The position numbers and the translations under genes were made by a program. The notes under the pieces are model-generated. The model had not been told where the DNA came from. It worked only from the letters and a program-made list of their open reading frames with translations, and did no database searches. 64,000 nucleotides of DNA from Adiantum capillus-veneris (Eukaryota; Streptophyta; Polypodiopsida; Polypodiales; Pteridaceae), in NCBI GenBank assembly GCA_014529385.2, contig CM043952.1, positions 155,777,057-155,841,056 of the forward strand, read 5' to 3'. Below, in pieces: positions 43,906 through 56,495 of this stretch; position 1 is the stretch's first letter, and each line of letters starts with the position of its first letter.

Positions 43906-45320
43906 CTATACCCATCAACTCATTGCAATGTGTAAACCGCTCCAAAGCTAAGCCTTTCGTCAAAGCATCTGTTGGGTTCTTGTGAGTGTGTACCTTGACC
44001 AAATCAATGAGCTTTTTGGCCAAGAAATCTCTCATGAGATGATACCTGACTTCAATGTGTTTCGATTTGGAGTGAAACACGGGATTCCTTGCCAATGCAA
44101 GAGCACTCTTACTATCACAATATATCGCTGGAGTCTCATCAATGCCAAGATTTTTGACCAAGCGAGAAAACCATGCAGCCTCTTTACTTGCATCCGACAA
44201 TGCAATGTACTCTGCTTCCGTAGTGAAAGATGACGTACAATCTTGAAGGCATAACCTCCAAGATACTGCTTCTCCAGCAAATATGAAAACATAGCCAGAT
44301 GTTGATCTCCTATTGTCAAGACAACCCGCATAGTATGCATCCGCATAACCCACGATGGATGCATCACTATTCTCGAAGCGTAAACACTTGCCGATCGTAC
44401 CTTTGAGGTACCTAAGAATGTGCTTCACTGCTTCCCAATGCTTGTTGCCAGGATTTGCTATATATCGCCTCACCACTCCCACTGCAAAAGCAATGTCTGG
44501 TCTTGTGTCCACCATAGCATACATGAGACTGCCCACTGCCAAAGAATATGGTACCTTAGCCATTTCAGCTCGCTCAGCATTAGATTTGAGTCCATCTTCC
44601 TTGTTGAGTTTCAAGAATACCTGCATTGGGGTACTCAATGCTTTCCCCCCCTACATATTGAAACGCTGCAAAACTTTCTCAAAGTATGTTTCCTGAGATA
44701 ACTCAAGAATACGATATTTTCAATCTCTTTTGATTTGCATGCCAAGAAAGTGTGTAGCATCCCCCAAATCTTTCATTGTAAAATTATTGCTAAGTGTTTT
44801 CTTCAAGTTGATAATTTCCGCAATGGATTTCCCAACTATAAGCATGTCATCAACATACAAAACTAGAATGATCATCGAGCCATCATCTAGCTTTCTTGTG
44901 TACAAGTAGTGATCCTCTTTGCTCTTTTTGTATCCTTGAGACGTCATACATGCCTCAAATTTTTGATACCACTGCCTTGAACCCTGCTTTAAGCCATAAA
45001 GTGCCTTTTTTGAGCTTACATACTAGCTCCTCACGAGATGCAGTCTCCTGAACAAACCCTTCAGGCTGCTGCATGTAAACATCCTCATCAAGATCCCCGT
45101 GAAGAAATGTCGTCTTCACATCCATTTGGACAAGTTCCATGTCCTCAATTTCTACAAGACCAAGTACGGTTCTAAGCATTTTCATCTTGACCACAAGCGA
45201 GAAGATTCATGAAAATCAACTCCCTTTTGCTGTTTGAACCCTTTGGCTACAAGTCTAGCCATGTACTTTGGATTTGGATCACCTGAGGTAAATTTCTTCT
45301 TGTAAACCCATTTGCAAGGT
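43901..45320 (-). pseudogene. copia-2 reverse transcriptase and RNase H
   Basis: RT pieces show QMDVKTTFLHGDLDEDVYMQ, then YVDDMLIVGKS with the catalytic YVDD intact, followed by FTMKDLGDATHFLGMQIKRD. A 245-codon open segment (43901-44638) carries GSLMYAMVDTRPDIAFAVGV, LRYLKGT, TTEAEYIALSDASKEA and the RNase H motifs YCDSKSALALARN and SKSKHIEVRYH. Frameshifts near 44950 and 45190 and a stop near 44640 separate the parts, so the polyprotein cannot be made in one piece. Confidence 0.92.
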
Positions 45321-46937
45321 TAAGCTTTCGCATCATTTGGCAGTTCTACCAAGTCCCAAGTGTCATTAGCCAGAATCAAGTTATACTCAGATTGCATAGC
45401 CTGCTCCCACTTCACCACATCATCCGCCATCATGGCTTCTTGGTAGCAGCTTGGATCACTGCAATCGGTCAACATGATGTAATCAAGGCCTGGCTCAAAA
45501 CGCACAAGTGGACGAGAGACTCTAGTAGACCATCTCACGCCTTGACCATTGCTATCCACTCCCTCTGGAGAATTGCTAGTGGAAGGTACATCACTAGCCC
45601 GTTGAGTTGATTTCACTGTCTCTGAGGTAACATCCTCAAAAGTGACTCTCCAAATTTCTATTTCCTTGATAGGTTGTTTATGCATCTTCGAATCATTGAA
45701 GATCACATCTGAACTACCGATTAGTCGACAAACTTTTGGATGCCAGAGACGATATCCCATCTCTCCATTTGCACCATATCCAATGAAAATACATTTGTGT
45801 GACTTTGGCTCTAACTTTTGTCGAAGTTGTTTAGGCACGTGAGCATAAGCTTCACAACCAAAAACACGTAGATGGTCATAGTGGGGCTTACGTTTAGACC
45901 ATAACTCTTCTGGAATCTCATAATTCAATGGCGTACTAGGCGAACGATTTATAATGTGCACTACAGTCAAGACGGCTTCTGCCCAAAAGCCTTGTGTGAG
46001 ATTTTCTCTAGAAAGCATGGCTGTGACTGGCTGTGACTCTTTCTTGAATCATACGATTTATGCGCTCAGCAACTCCATTCTGAGCTGGTGTGTATGGTGC
46101 AGTAAACTGCCTTTTAATCCCCCTTTTAGCACAGAAATTGTCAAACTCCTTGGAGACATACTCTCCATTGTTGTCAGTCCACAACCTCTTGAGTTTCTTG
46201 CCAGACTGATTCTCAACGAGTGCTAAAAATTTTTGGAACACAGGAAGAACTTGATCCTTATGTTTCAAAGGATATGCCCACACCTTTCGAGTAGAGTCAT
46301 CTATGAATGTCACAAAATAGCTGGCCCCCCCCTAGAGATTTGGTTGACATAGGACCCCAAACATCACTATGCACTAAATCTAGAGGTTCAACTCGCTTTT
46401 GACCCAATGGTAAGTGCATGGACCTAGTCTGTTTTCCATAGATACAGTGCTCACAAACAGGAAAGTCAACATAAGACAAGACAGGTAAGTAGCCAAAACG
46501 AGTCAGAGTTCTCATTCCTTTTTGCTTAATATGACCTACCCGGCAATGCCACAACTCAGTAGACGGCAGCTCGATTATAGATATGTAATCATGAACAACA
46601 TCTAACACATGCATGGAATACAAGGTACTATGCTTGTGACCTCTGAGTACAACAAGATTACCTTTGCGTAATATCCACAAACCATTGCCAAATGTTGTTT
46701 TGTAGCCCAAATCATCAAGCTGACCAACATAAATCAAGCTTTTTTAGTCAACTTGGGCACATGTCTAGCATTACATAAAGTAAATTGGGTGCCTTTCCTT
46801 AGATGCAATTTAACGTTTTCAACACCCTCAATGTCTACTTCATAAGCATCACCAAGTCTCACTTTGCCACAAGAGTGAGAATAAGTAGAGAACCACTCTC
46901 TATGTGGTGTCACATGGAAACAAAATCTACTGTCCAA
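45320..46937 (-). pseudogene. copia-2 protease, pre-integrase and integrase
   Basis: The protease piece reads LDSRFCFHVTPHREWF; the catalytic DSGA-type motif has become DSRF. The pre-integrase region has WHCRVGHIKQKGMRTL and CEHCIYGKQTR. The integrase core keeps FIDDSTRKVWAYPLK, TDNNGEY and NGVAERINR, so all three D, D and E positions are visible. The C-terminal region has LTVVHIINRSPSTPL, RVFGCEAYAHVPK and CIFIGYGANGEMGYRLWHP. A C/G homopolymer at about 46324-46332 marks a frameshift between the pre-integrase and integrase segments. Confidence 0.92.
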
Positions 46938-47006
46938 TTTTGTGCATACTGCGCATCTTCTGTAACAAGAGCCTCGACAGGTAGATCTGTTGTGAAGACC
47001 AATACA

Positions 47007-47916
47007 TCAGCGGCAAGTGGCATAACAACCGTTGTAAGAGTCTCTACAATAGGAGCATTTGAGGACTTTAGCACATTTCTCCTCTAACTTTGTTTTGCCC
47101 TTGTTTGAATCATCAGAGTTAGAATTTTCACCGGATTGTTTATCCTTTTTGCTTTGCTGCCATTTTCTACAATCCTTCTTCACATGCCATTTTTTATGGT
47201 AGTGATAGCACTCGACATTACGCATAGAACCCCAAGACTTACTGTGTGAGCCCCCATGTTTCTTGCTTTTGGCACGACTTTGAGTGCGACCCCTCTGTCT
47301 ATCACTAGCAACATATACATCACCATCCTTCTTGCCTTCGAGAGATTTCCTGCGAATCTCCTCGGTAAATAGACTCCCAGGGACGTCATTGTACACTAGA
47401 CCGGTACTAGGTGCTGAGTTGCTAATCGTAGTACAGAACGTATCCGAAGACGAGGGTAAACTGCATAACAAGAAGATACATTTGATTTCCTCATCGAAGA
47501 CCAAACCCTGAGTGGTCAACTGAGTGAAAATGATATTGAACTCATTAATGTGAGAAGAAATAGTGCCCTCTTCCTTCATACGAAGGTCAAACAGCTTCTT
47601 CATCAAGAAAACCTTATTAGTGGCACTTTTGTTCTCATAACTGGAACACAACTTATCCTATACATCTCTAGCAGTTCTTTCTCCAACTATAGTAAAGTAC
47701 ACAGATTAGGCCAAATGCAAATGGAGGTAGATTTGGCCTTAGCATCAAGTTTCTCCCACTCAACATATGTATACTCACCCTCTGGGCACTCCATGATATG
47801 ATCCCGCTGGCCTTTTTGTATAAGAACATCTTGAATCTGCTCTTTCCAAATAGCAAAATTCGTCTCATCAAATTTTCGGATATTGTAAATATCCTTTTCA
47901 CCCCACTAGATGGCAT
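47007..47916 (-). pseudogene. copia-2 gag (UBN2-type) with degenerate zinc knuckle
   Basis: The probable start is MPSSGVKRIFTI at 47916, with a frameshift soon after into KFDETNFAIWKEQIQDVLIQ. The 47007-47651 open part has the UBN2-like capsid sequence KLFDLRMKEEGTISSHINEF and LCSLPSSSDTF, then a basic region and CYHYHKKWHVKKDC, a knuckle in which the second Cys is Tyr. A 1.1 kb leader (47917-49019) separates it from the primer site; nothing else is recognised in that leader. Confidence 0.88.
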
Positions 47917-49019
47917 GGCTGCAAGCTAAAGATAATATGGCAATAAACACTGGTAATTTTGGAAAAAATTCGGCAAAGTTTTCCCAAAAAAGCTGACAAA
48001 ATCTCAATCAAAACTGTCATGAGAGATCAATTATGCATAAAGAGTAATAATGCTCTCAGAGCATAAGACAGGCGCATCAACCACTAACTGTGCATAAAAA
48101 GTCAAAAGATGACCAAGACTTCCAACACGGCATCAAATGCACCTAGCCCTCTCTATACATGTCCTATGGCGAGGCCACGAAAAAGGGTACTCCAGCAACC
48201 TGTATCACCGAAAGGATCTCAACATTTGAGAATCCCCTAGCTCAAGAAAACCTCACGCTATCGAGCCTCACAAAAGGTTATGCAGACAAGAAACCAGCAC
48301 TATCTTAGAAAGGGCCTTTGAACCAAGTCTCAGAAACGGTTGGGATTGCCAGAAACAAGCCAAATCGTCCCATAAAAGGTACATATGGCAGTTTCCACAA
48401 CTCAACGTACATCCACTGTCAACAATACTGTAAGGTGCAGTATACGCGCTCAAACAGGCGCCAAACAAAATGTGCAAGCAATAAAAAAATCCCTGCGGGG
48501 AGTAAAACCGCTCTCAAAAGAGCTCAAGCACTATCAAAAGTGCCAAAACAATGTATATCCGCATCAAATACTCCCACTAAAATCTCTGCTAATGGTAAAC
48601 ACTGCAACCTGCAAGAAACTTGGATGTCCTGTATGTATGCAAAAACCTATGAGGAGATGGATGCCTAAAAAACCCGAGACAATGTCGATGCCGAAAAGTG
48701 CTCCTAATCAGCCCATAAACACTATTTGAATAGCACATAATAGCCATAAAGCGGCTATATACCATTCCAAAATATTCTCTGAATAACCTGCACCTGTGTC
48801 CTGTAGCTGTAGCAAAAGTGGAGTTGAAAAATACAACTCCTGAAGCGTAGCTCGGATGAAGATTTCGACTGCACGAACAACTTCAAAAGGGGGGTAAAAT
48901 CCAGAACACCTACTGGAAGCGCTCTCGGAATGCTGAATTTGCCAATGCCAAAATTGGAAACCTATTTGCACTTTTAAAAGTGCGCGCGCACGGATGCGAA
49001 GACGGCAAGCACAAACCCT

Positions 49020-49031
49020 GCTCTGATACCA
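49020..49031 (-). other. copia-2 primer-binding site
   Basis: On the minus strand TGGTATCAGAGC matches the initiator-Met tRNA 3' end exactly and begins 2 bp after the 5' LTR. Confidence 0.93.
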
Positions 49032-49033
49032 GT

Positions 49034-49238
49034 TGAAGGTGCCGCGGGAAGTGTGTGTGAGTGCAAGTGTGAGAGTAGAGAGGGAGAGAGAGAGAGCTGC
49101 TTTGGGTGGAGCGCACAACAACGTTATCAAGTTGCAGCTCCTTATTCTATTGTATTAAATAATAAGTGTATACTGGTTATGTTAGTAGATGGGTTAGTAG
49201 TAAGTGGGATGTTTGGCCAGTTGGCCTGAATCCCAACA
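49034..49238 (-). repeat. 5' LTR of copia-2
   Basis: 205 bp; minus-strand start TGTTGGGATTCAGG and end GGCACCTTCA, bounded by the primer site and the CTAGC duplication. Confidence 0.92.
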
Positions 49239-49565
49239 CTAGCCTTGTCCTTGACCGACAGAAAACCAAACAACATTCTCCCATAAGAAAACTTTTTGAT
49301 CATCTTCGCATTCAGAGTACCAGATGCTATCCAGTATCTCGCTCCATTTGATCTTGCTCAACCTTTTGGACCAAGTTTTGTTGAGATGTTCAACCCACTG
49401 CTCAAAGAAAGACAAATTCTTGTAAATACTCTTTGTTAAGGGAGAAGCGAATGACCTTCTCCAAGGCCACTTCCATTCAACTATTGTAGAACACATTGGG
49501 AGGAAAACGTGTGAGATTACATCCAAGAGTCTACCCATAAGGATAGAGATCTCACCTGCATCCAT
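49239..49565 (-). pseudogene. LINE remnant, part right of copia-2
   Basis: On the minus strand EWKWPWRRSFASPLTKSIYK, then FEQWVEHLNKTWSK and ILDSIWYSECEDDQKVFLWE. This is the region leading into the zf-RVT domain completed at 42791-43062. Confidence 0.75.
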
Positions 49566-51589
49566 ATATAAATAAAATAATAGATTTTGTTAATCTTGAA
49601 TATGTATTACAAGTGTAAAAGCGCTTATCATTTGTTATATGTGTCAAAACTTAAAACAAAATTAGGTTAACTATAGTTATATTTAATTCAAACTTTAAGA
49701 ATTTAGTATAAAGCTAAAAATAATAAAGAAATGGCATGACAAAGTAGGACACATTAAATCAATGACGTCCTCAAAGGATAAAAAAATGTTTCATTTAAAA
49801 TAAGTTCTACTTTTTTTCTTCTTTTTATTATTCATAGGTCATTATCCGTCTTGGTTTCCATCAAAAGGCCATCACCCCTCTTGATGGACATACCAAAAAA
49901 TGCATTGGAAGATATCATTAGGTTTCCCCACCGGCATTGATCAAGAAACAATTAGCCAAGATAGCCAACTCTAGTATTTGGCTTCATGGGCAGGGCATTG
50001 GCCAATGCTAAACTCATCTACTCATGGAATATAGCTTAGGATTTGTGAGTCACATTCGTGCAACACCTTACAAGAGGGTTATATACAACTTAATTTTAAC
50101 AACCTCATAGCAATATCAAAAGTCTTGGCCAAAAGACTGATGTATCTCAACAAACTTTTAGTTTGCATGCTCCCATGGGTCAGGTGATTAACATTTTGAC
50201 AAATAGGTGGAAGAAATGTGTACAAGAATAATGGGTGTGTAAGAGAGGTATAACAATGGTCAAAGGATACACTTTTTCCTCCAAAACTAAGGTGGACAAC
50301 TTTATGATTTTAGCCTATCATAACGCCTACATATGATCTTTGATTTCAGCGCTTTTCGTAGATATGATACATGAAATTGTTTTACCTGCTAGATTTTCAA
50401 CATTTTGGAAAGAAAATTTGAATTCACATAAAAGCTATCCTTTGGTTTCTTTCTTCATACTAAAGGCCCTCCTAGATCCCATTCTCTTCCTAATGTGATT
50501 CCCGAGGTTCAAAATTTATGCCCGGTATGGATCGAATATCAACCTCCCAATATGGCCTCATGATAATATGAAAGACCTAGCCAACTCACGTAGAACCCCA
50601 CAAGCCATCCTCTCTAAGAGAAATCTTAACAATGCTACAAACAAGTTATGTATTTTCTATGACACACAAAATCCACAACCAAAGAACTTGTCTGTTAATG
50701 TGTGGGTCGGTCATAAGGTAGCCTCGCTCAAAATTGGCATGCTCTTTGGAGCAAGCTAAAAATGCAACGGTTTAGATATTTTGCAAGAGATTTCACAAGC
50801 AACTTGAGCGATGGGATAGATTCTAAGAAAGGAGATAATACCCTGGTAAAACCCACTAAAAATATCAAAGTGGAACATCGTGAGTAGCATATTAGTGAAT
50901 AGGCAGAGAAGGAACCTAGCACTGACTAGCCTTTGATGCTAAAGAAGAAAAAACAAGTAAACCATTAATACTAGCAAGAAGGTTGCACCTAGCTTCCAAT
51001 TCACCACTTCTCTCCACAAGAAATCACAAGATCATCATCCAAAATATTGTCCTGTTGCCCACCTTTAGAAGAGAAGATGATGGGTGGAAAAAAGTTTATA
51101 GCATCTCATGTAAGTGCTTTGAATCACAGGCATGAGAGATCAAGCAACACAAAGAGAATCTGCCAAAAGAAAAACATAGAGGTTCCAAATCAATACAAGA
51201 GTCTATTTGAAGTGCTTTAGAATGCAACTCCCGACTATCCTAGGACTACCAAGATGGTTTCTTCCTAGATTGAGGTTTCCATGAAGGACATCAATGCGGG
51301 GAGTTGGAATATGACGGGCATAGAATCCTGTAAAAATCATACCCTTTTCAAGGATGTGGAGTGGTATGTTAACTACTCAACTATCAAACAAAATCACTTG
51401 GATGCCACAAGTAGCAGGAAGCCAACATTTGAACAGAAGCTAGTATTTTATGGAGAGGTAAGTGATGGATCTAGTGGCATTCTTAGCATGGTAGGTAGAG
51501 ACCTTGAACCTCAGGTGGTCTCAAATTATGCTTCAAGAAGAACCATAGGCATTATAATCAAATGGGTAGGGCAAGGGTAATCACTTACC
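49566..51589. other. Unassigned, possibly 5' part of the next LINE remnant
   Basis: A 99-codon plus-strand frame (51281-51580) directly precedes a LINE endonuclease remnant and may be decayed ORF1/linker sequence. A GGCCCTCCTAGATCCCATTC phrase at 50465 matches the reverse of the phrase at 28130 and 29150. No domain is recognised. Confidence 0.4.
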
Positions 51590-53290
51590 ATATCCAATGT
51601 ATACAGCTCTTGCAATTCCAAGGAGAGACAAAGTATGGGTGGATCTTAGAGACTCCCCTATTCTAGGGAGACTCCCCTACTCAAAGGGATTGGTGCCTCA
51701 TGGGGTATTTTAATATGGTAGAGGCTAGGAAAGACAAGAGAAACCTGTTTAGATTCTTAATGTGATAAAAATAAATAAATGGAAATCCTATGCACAAAGT
51801 GGGAAATGGTGTATCTATGGTCCTTAGGTTCTTGGGGTAACTTGCCAAGCTTTACATACACAAGCCTACAATATGCTTACACAGTTTCTAAACTAGACAG
51901 ATGCTCTTGCTCCCATCAAGGTGATTGGCTTCTCCCATCAATTAAAATGAAGGTTGATACATCCCATAGCTTATCAGGACACTCATCAATATCAATCAAA
52001 TTGGGAGAGTTTAGAGGAGAAACTCTATGCCCTAAAGGAAACACCTGTTTAAGGAGCACTCTTTATAAGTGTAATCACAACACCACTTTGCAAGCTCAAA
52101 AATTATGTGAATGTTGGATAATCTAAGATCTTAGGAAACTCTTACTTGAAATATCTAGATGATAGCTAAAGAAACAAGGCCAAGGGTAAAGAAGTATTGC
52201 AATGCAAACATCAAAGCCCCCAAGAAGAAATCAAAGTGTTGCCCATCAGAAAACAAGAAAGAAAGGCCATCAAGTTAGAGCACAAGAGATGGCTTATAGC
52301 TAAAGCCATACAGTAGCTTGAAGAAGTAAGGAAGGAAATATTTTTATAGACTAGGGAAAATTACCTCAAACCTAAAGATGCAAATCACGTGCACTTCTTC
52401 AGAATCCTTAAAACAAAAAAGAGTCAACATGATACCATCACAAAAATCATGATCAAGGCAGTAATAGAAGAGAATGTGCTAAGAAATGGGACATTCAATG
52501 CGTGTCTCTCCCAAATAACAAACAACTCCTAGCCAAACTCTTTTCCAATGACACCTTGCTATTCCTAAAAGTCATCTCACAAATTCTTAGAAAAGTTCTA
52601 GAGATGGTGCAAATGTTTGCTAGGGCCTCGAGCTTCAAATGAAACACTGAGAAGTCAAGATTGATTTCCTTTCAGAGAACGATTTATTTGTCCCTTCTCA
52701 TTGGACAATTGAAATCAGTGTCTCTAAAGAACCGATTCTTTGCCACCTTGGGGCCTCACTTAAGGTAAGATTCTTGGACAAGAAAACATTTAAGTGGGTC
52801 ATGGACAAAATTTGGAGCATGTGTGATGAAAAGATGGGAATGTGTTCTTCCTCTGATGCATAGTAGAGAAATGTTAATTAAGTTGTTCATGATCCCTTAC
52901 TTATCCTTCTTCTCTCCTATCTTGAAGATTTCCAAATGCAATTGGAAAGAGTTCTTAAAACCTGTGAAACGCTTATTATGGAAAAAAAATATAAAGCTAG
53001 GACATTCGGGTAGTGGGGTTGGGTTGCTAGACCTAGTGAGCATGAGAGACTTGGAATACTCAACCTGACGGCTCATGCGGAAGGCCAATGTGCCAAGTTT
53101 GTGGTAGTAATAGCGAACCAAGACCGGGCATGGGCATGGGATATGATGGGCAAGGTAAACATCTACTTCCTTTGGGGCCCATGGAAAGGGTTAGGAGAGC
53201 ACAACAAATTGTTGTCACCATCCATAGAGAATGTGAAATTAGGTAGCATCACAATTGAGCTTGTGCATAAGTGTGCCAAAACAATGACAT
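51590..53290 (+). pseudogene. LINE ORF2 remnant, endonuclease to RT-distal region
   Basis: 51595-51760 reads ISNVYSSCNS-like and then DWCLMGYFNMVEARKDKRN, where the endonuclease GDFN motif is GYFN. 52530-52580 reads LPNNKQLLAKLFSNDTLLFL, the RT catalytic region with ADD changed to SND. 52823-53160 continues with ILKISKCNWKEFLKP and QCAKFVVVIANQDRAWAWD. Stops and frameshifts occur throughout. A large internal portion of RT is missing. Confidence 0.7.
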
Positions 53291-53301
53291 AAGCACTCAA
53301 T

Positions 53302-53334
<33 letters not shown>
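53302..53334. repeat. Poly-G run (33 bases)
   Basis: An uninterrupted run of G; length may be affected by sequencing or assembly. Confidence 0.9.
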
Positions 53335-53336
<2 letters not shown>

Positions 53337-53954
53337 AACTAGATACTTCAAGAACTCCATCACCCACTAGTCTCACTAGCTCAGTAAGATTGGATGTATT
53401 TCATTGAAACATGTGAGTTATGTTCCGTAGTAGCTGAGATGAGTTTTATCTCAATGAGTTAGTTAAGAGATTGTGTTCTCTAGGAATTATCACCCCGCTT
53501 TCAGAGTAGATAGGTTTGTAGCTTCTCGCTAACTTCTACAATAGCACCACTTCAATAGCCACAATACCTACCATCATAGCCACATAGAAATCATCCTCTC
53601 AATTTGGAGGACACACCGTCAACAACTGACACAATATCTCTTTCACCCTATTAAGAGCCTCTTGAGGTTCTTCATCCCACTAAACCCATGACCTGTTAAG
53701 ACCTCCTTTGAAGAGTCTTTCCAGATGCATTGGAGATCGTTAATGATTGTGTGTGGAGCTTGGAGTGGCTTGATCTACCCCATGTATCTGAGGAAAAAGA
53801 CAGTTCATTCTTGATTGTGTTGTAGAAATGTCAGCAAGAGATGAGACAAGTCTCTTTCATGGATCTCTAGATGGATGTGCACGATACGTCAACGACCCTT
53901 TCAGATGGAACCACACAGTGATTTGATGTCTCCCTATGGAGCAAGGTTAGAGCA
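53335..53954. other. Unassigned sequence
   Basis: No gene or repeat end was recognised. Confidence 0.45.
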
Positions 53955-54730
53955 TGTTTTTTTCTTCCAAAACTCACAAATGTGAGTGGTATTGTATTAA
54001 GCAAACCAAAACAATCCATACATAACTCTCCTCAGACCGAGCATGAGCATCCACCAACATCCACCACAACTTAAGTGCACTGACTGAGATGGAGAGCCAC
54101 ACATACACAAAATAGTACTCTAGCTAACATGGGAGACACCCAAATCAAGTGAAAAAGACTATTGCTGCACCGGCTAACACGAGAGCCACCTGCACCATGA
54201 ACAACCTACTAAATCCGAAACGAATGCAAGAAAATACGACCAGGGGACATGGAGCTTCCAAATACATGAACTCTGTCCTCCTGCACTGCACACAGACAAG
54301 ACCAAACGCCAACCATGCCAAGAAATCTTCGACCACTGAAACAACAGTCCCTTTTTACAGCCATGCCTCTATCCGAACACAACAAACATCCATGCCGCCA
54401 TCCAAACCCAGCCAACTACCACCATCCCTACCCTCGGCCAAAAGAGACCACCCTGTCGACTCCTTGAACATCTCTTGAAATGATATAATGAACAATCAAG
54501 GCTCGCATCCTTCACAATAGCACCATCGAGTACTAGGGAATATTCCACATGCATCCACCCTCAAACAGAACACTGCAGTACTTAGAAGAACACCGCCACC
54601 AACCGGCCTTTGTAAGGGGGCCTTGACCTTTTGAAGAAGCACTAGCCACCAAGTCAACCTCGGTGGAATGTGGGCGGCCCTGCATTCCCACCCATCACAA
54701 TCCTAGGTCACTTGTGCTCTTCAACATGGT
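53955..54730 (-). mobile_element. LINE 3' end remnant, minus strand
   Basis: The minus-strand end at 53955-53990 reads CCACTCACATTTGTGAGTTTT followed by GGAAGAAAAAAA, the best match to the conserved hairpin tail at 15.93 kb. Sequence to 54.7 kb is C-rich on the plus strand and non-coding, as in the other 3' UTR remnants. Confidence 0.5.
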
Positions 54731-55082
54731 TTGAAATCAAAGTCTAAGCAATGTTGTGGAACCTATTTGTGAGGCAGATTCAGGTTGCCAAATTCTAGTG
54801 CTTAGAAAAGCAAATACCATTTTCTTGACCTTGGTTTTTAAGGTCAAAGTAATAAGACAACTAGTACTTATGTTCAAACCTAAGGTTTTTATCGGTATGC
54901 ATAACAAAAATGCTCAATTTTTTACTTTGGAAATTAAGGTCCAATGGAAGTAAGTATTTGGATTTCTCATTTTAAATCAAAAAATTTACACTAGAAACGG
55001 AGATATGCGAGCATTGAAACCAACCAAACACTAAGGCCTTTTCCAGTGGAAGTCCAACAAGATGGGAGCATTTTGTAAGCTG

Positions 55083-55085
55083 CCC

Positions 55086-55116
<31 letters not shown>

Positions 55117-55133
55117 AAAACAAAAAAAAAAAC
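55083..55133. repeat. Poly-C (24 bases) followed by A-rich tract
   Basis: 24 C at 55083-55106, then an A run with single C interruptions to 55131. Confidence 0.9.
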
Positions 55134-55479
55134 TCACAATAGTGACTGTGTGTATATATTACAAAACCAAAAAAAGTTACATTGTAAGCCATGCTCTTAC
55201 CGAGCCATGGCATCCACCATCAACCAAAACACATGATACAAAGAACCAGTTACATCGGCTAACAAAGGGTGCCCCCAATTCTCTGGCATTTGTAGCAAGC
55301 ATTGGGGAAGGAGAAAATGTCATCTCTTGTCGAAAGGTGCCAAACTCTCCCATATTGAGGTCTACATATTTGGGAACTGGTTGGCTCATGTTCCATAGAA
55401 TACAAACCTTAAAATCCAATTCGGATATTATTTTCTGCAGCCTCGAGATAAATAGGGCTCGGCTCAATGTGGAAGCGAT

Positions 55480-56380
55480 GGTGTGGACATGACCATGAAG
55501 CTAGATTGGCAGACTCTTCAATGTAACTCATATAGGACAAAAAGTCATCATTTCCTCACTGGGATAGAATTTTGGGGCCATGGCATGGCATATGTGAAGT
55601 GGGACGCTCCCAGATCCCTCCTCTTATCACCACGTCTTGGAATGCTTGCTCAAAAGAGCAAGACGCCACGCAGGATGCTTTGCCTAGAGCTGTAAAGCAG
55701 CAAATCTCATTCCGATAGCCAAGCGCTGCAGTAGCCCACTCCCATAATCTTTGTGTGGTCATCCGCCGACCCATGAAGTATAGAACCACAAATCTAATGT
55801 AGCAAGCTTCCAAGCTCTGTAACGCTAACTTTGAATTGAACTCCATATTCATAGCAAAGCCATCTTGTTCCTTAATCTGACTGTGTTTAATTGCCCCGAG
55901 AAACATCTCCTCAATCAAAGTAAGCTCTTTGAACGAGAGCTTCAAGATTTTCTCGTGTCCCTTAGCTTCATGCCTGTTATGACTGACACATTTTTCGTCC
56001 CTCTGAATTGAAGCTAAAACTCCAAACCTGTCCCGAGGTACTCTCCTGTCTCAATACATTTTGTTCACTCCCCCCCTTATCTCCTTTGGCACCTTGGCAC
56101 CCCCTCATCAACCATCCACTGCCCCCAACTTCCAACAAGCTCTTGGGGCGAACCTCCGAAGGGGTCCATGCCTGTGAGACCCCGTGAGCACATAATATGA
56201 ATACCACTAGCGCGCTGCACCGAATAATACCTGCGCCGAAGATACGGAGCTCCACCAAGGTACACCCACTCCCGTACCGACTGCTGTATGGAAGGACACA
56301 GAAGGCTGCGATCATCCTTCCCCTCTGAACCTTTGTCCGTAGTTCCATGCCTCCGCCTCCGCCTACGCAACCCACCTCCC
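55480..56380 (-). pseudogene. LINE ORF1 remnant (DUF4283-like)
   Basis: The open segment 55556-55945 contains RFVVLYFMGRRMTTQRLWEW and a downstream QDVVIRGGIWERPTSHMPCH. This fits the GKFLGRRP...VRRW and VLxGGPWxF pattern of the DUF4283 domain in plant LINE/gag-like proteins. The match is by pattern only. The zinc knuckle is not seen. Confidence 0.5.
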
Positions 56381-56495
56381 AAATCTTCTCATGACCCCTG
56401 CTTCTCCGCTACTTTCCTGCTTCTCCGCGCTGCAGTCCACTCACAAGAAGTTTTGGACAAATTCTCACAATAATTCACACATTGTGACTCACCTC

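Larger units (their letters stand above)
43063..49238 (-). mobile_element. Ty1-copia retrotransposon copia-2, full length, inactive
   Basis: Identical pentamers CTAGC flank the element (43058-43062 and 49239-49243). LTRs of about 200 bp lie at 49034-49238 (5') and 43063-43263 (3'), with TG...CA ends on the plus strand. A perfect TGGTATCAGAGC primer site follows the 5' LTR (49020-49031). Gag, protease, integrase, RT and RNase H follow in copia order on the minus strand, each broken by frameshifts. The two LTRs differ at roughly one base in ten, so the insertion is not recent. The 3' end is multiplied (43264-43905). Confidence 0.93.

Noticed and set aside
48318-49130. Open frames in the copia-2 leader
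   Set aside because: They lie between primer site and gag, overlap on both strands and show no gag or other motif.
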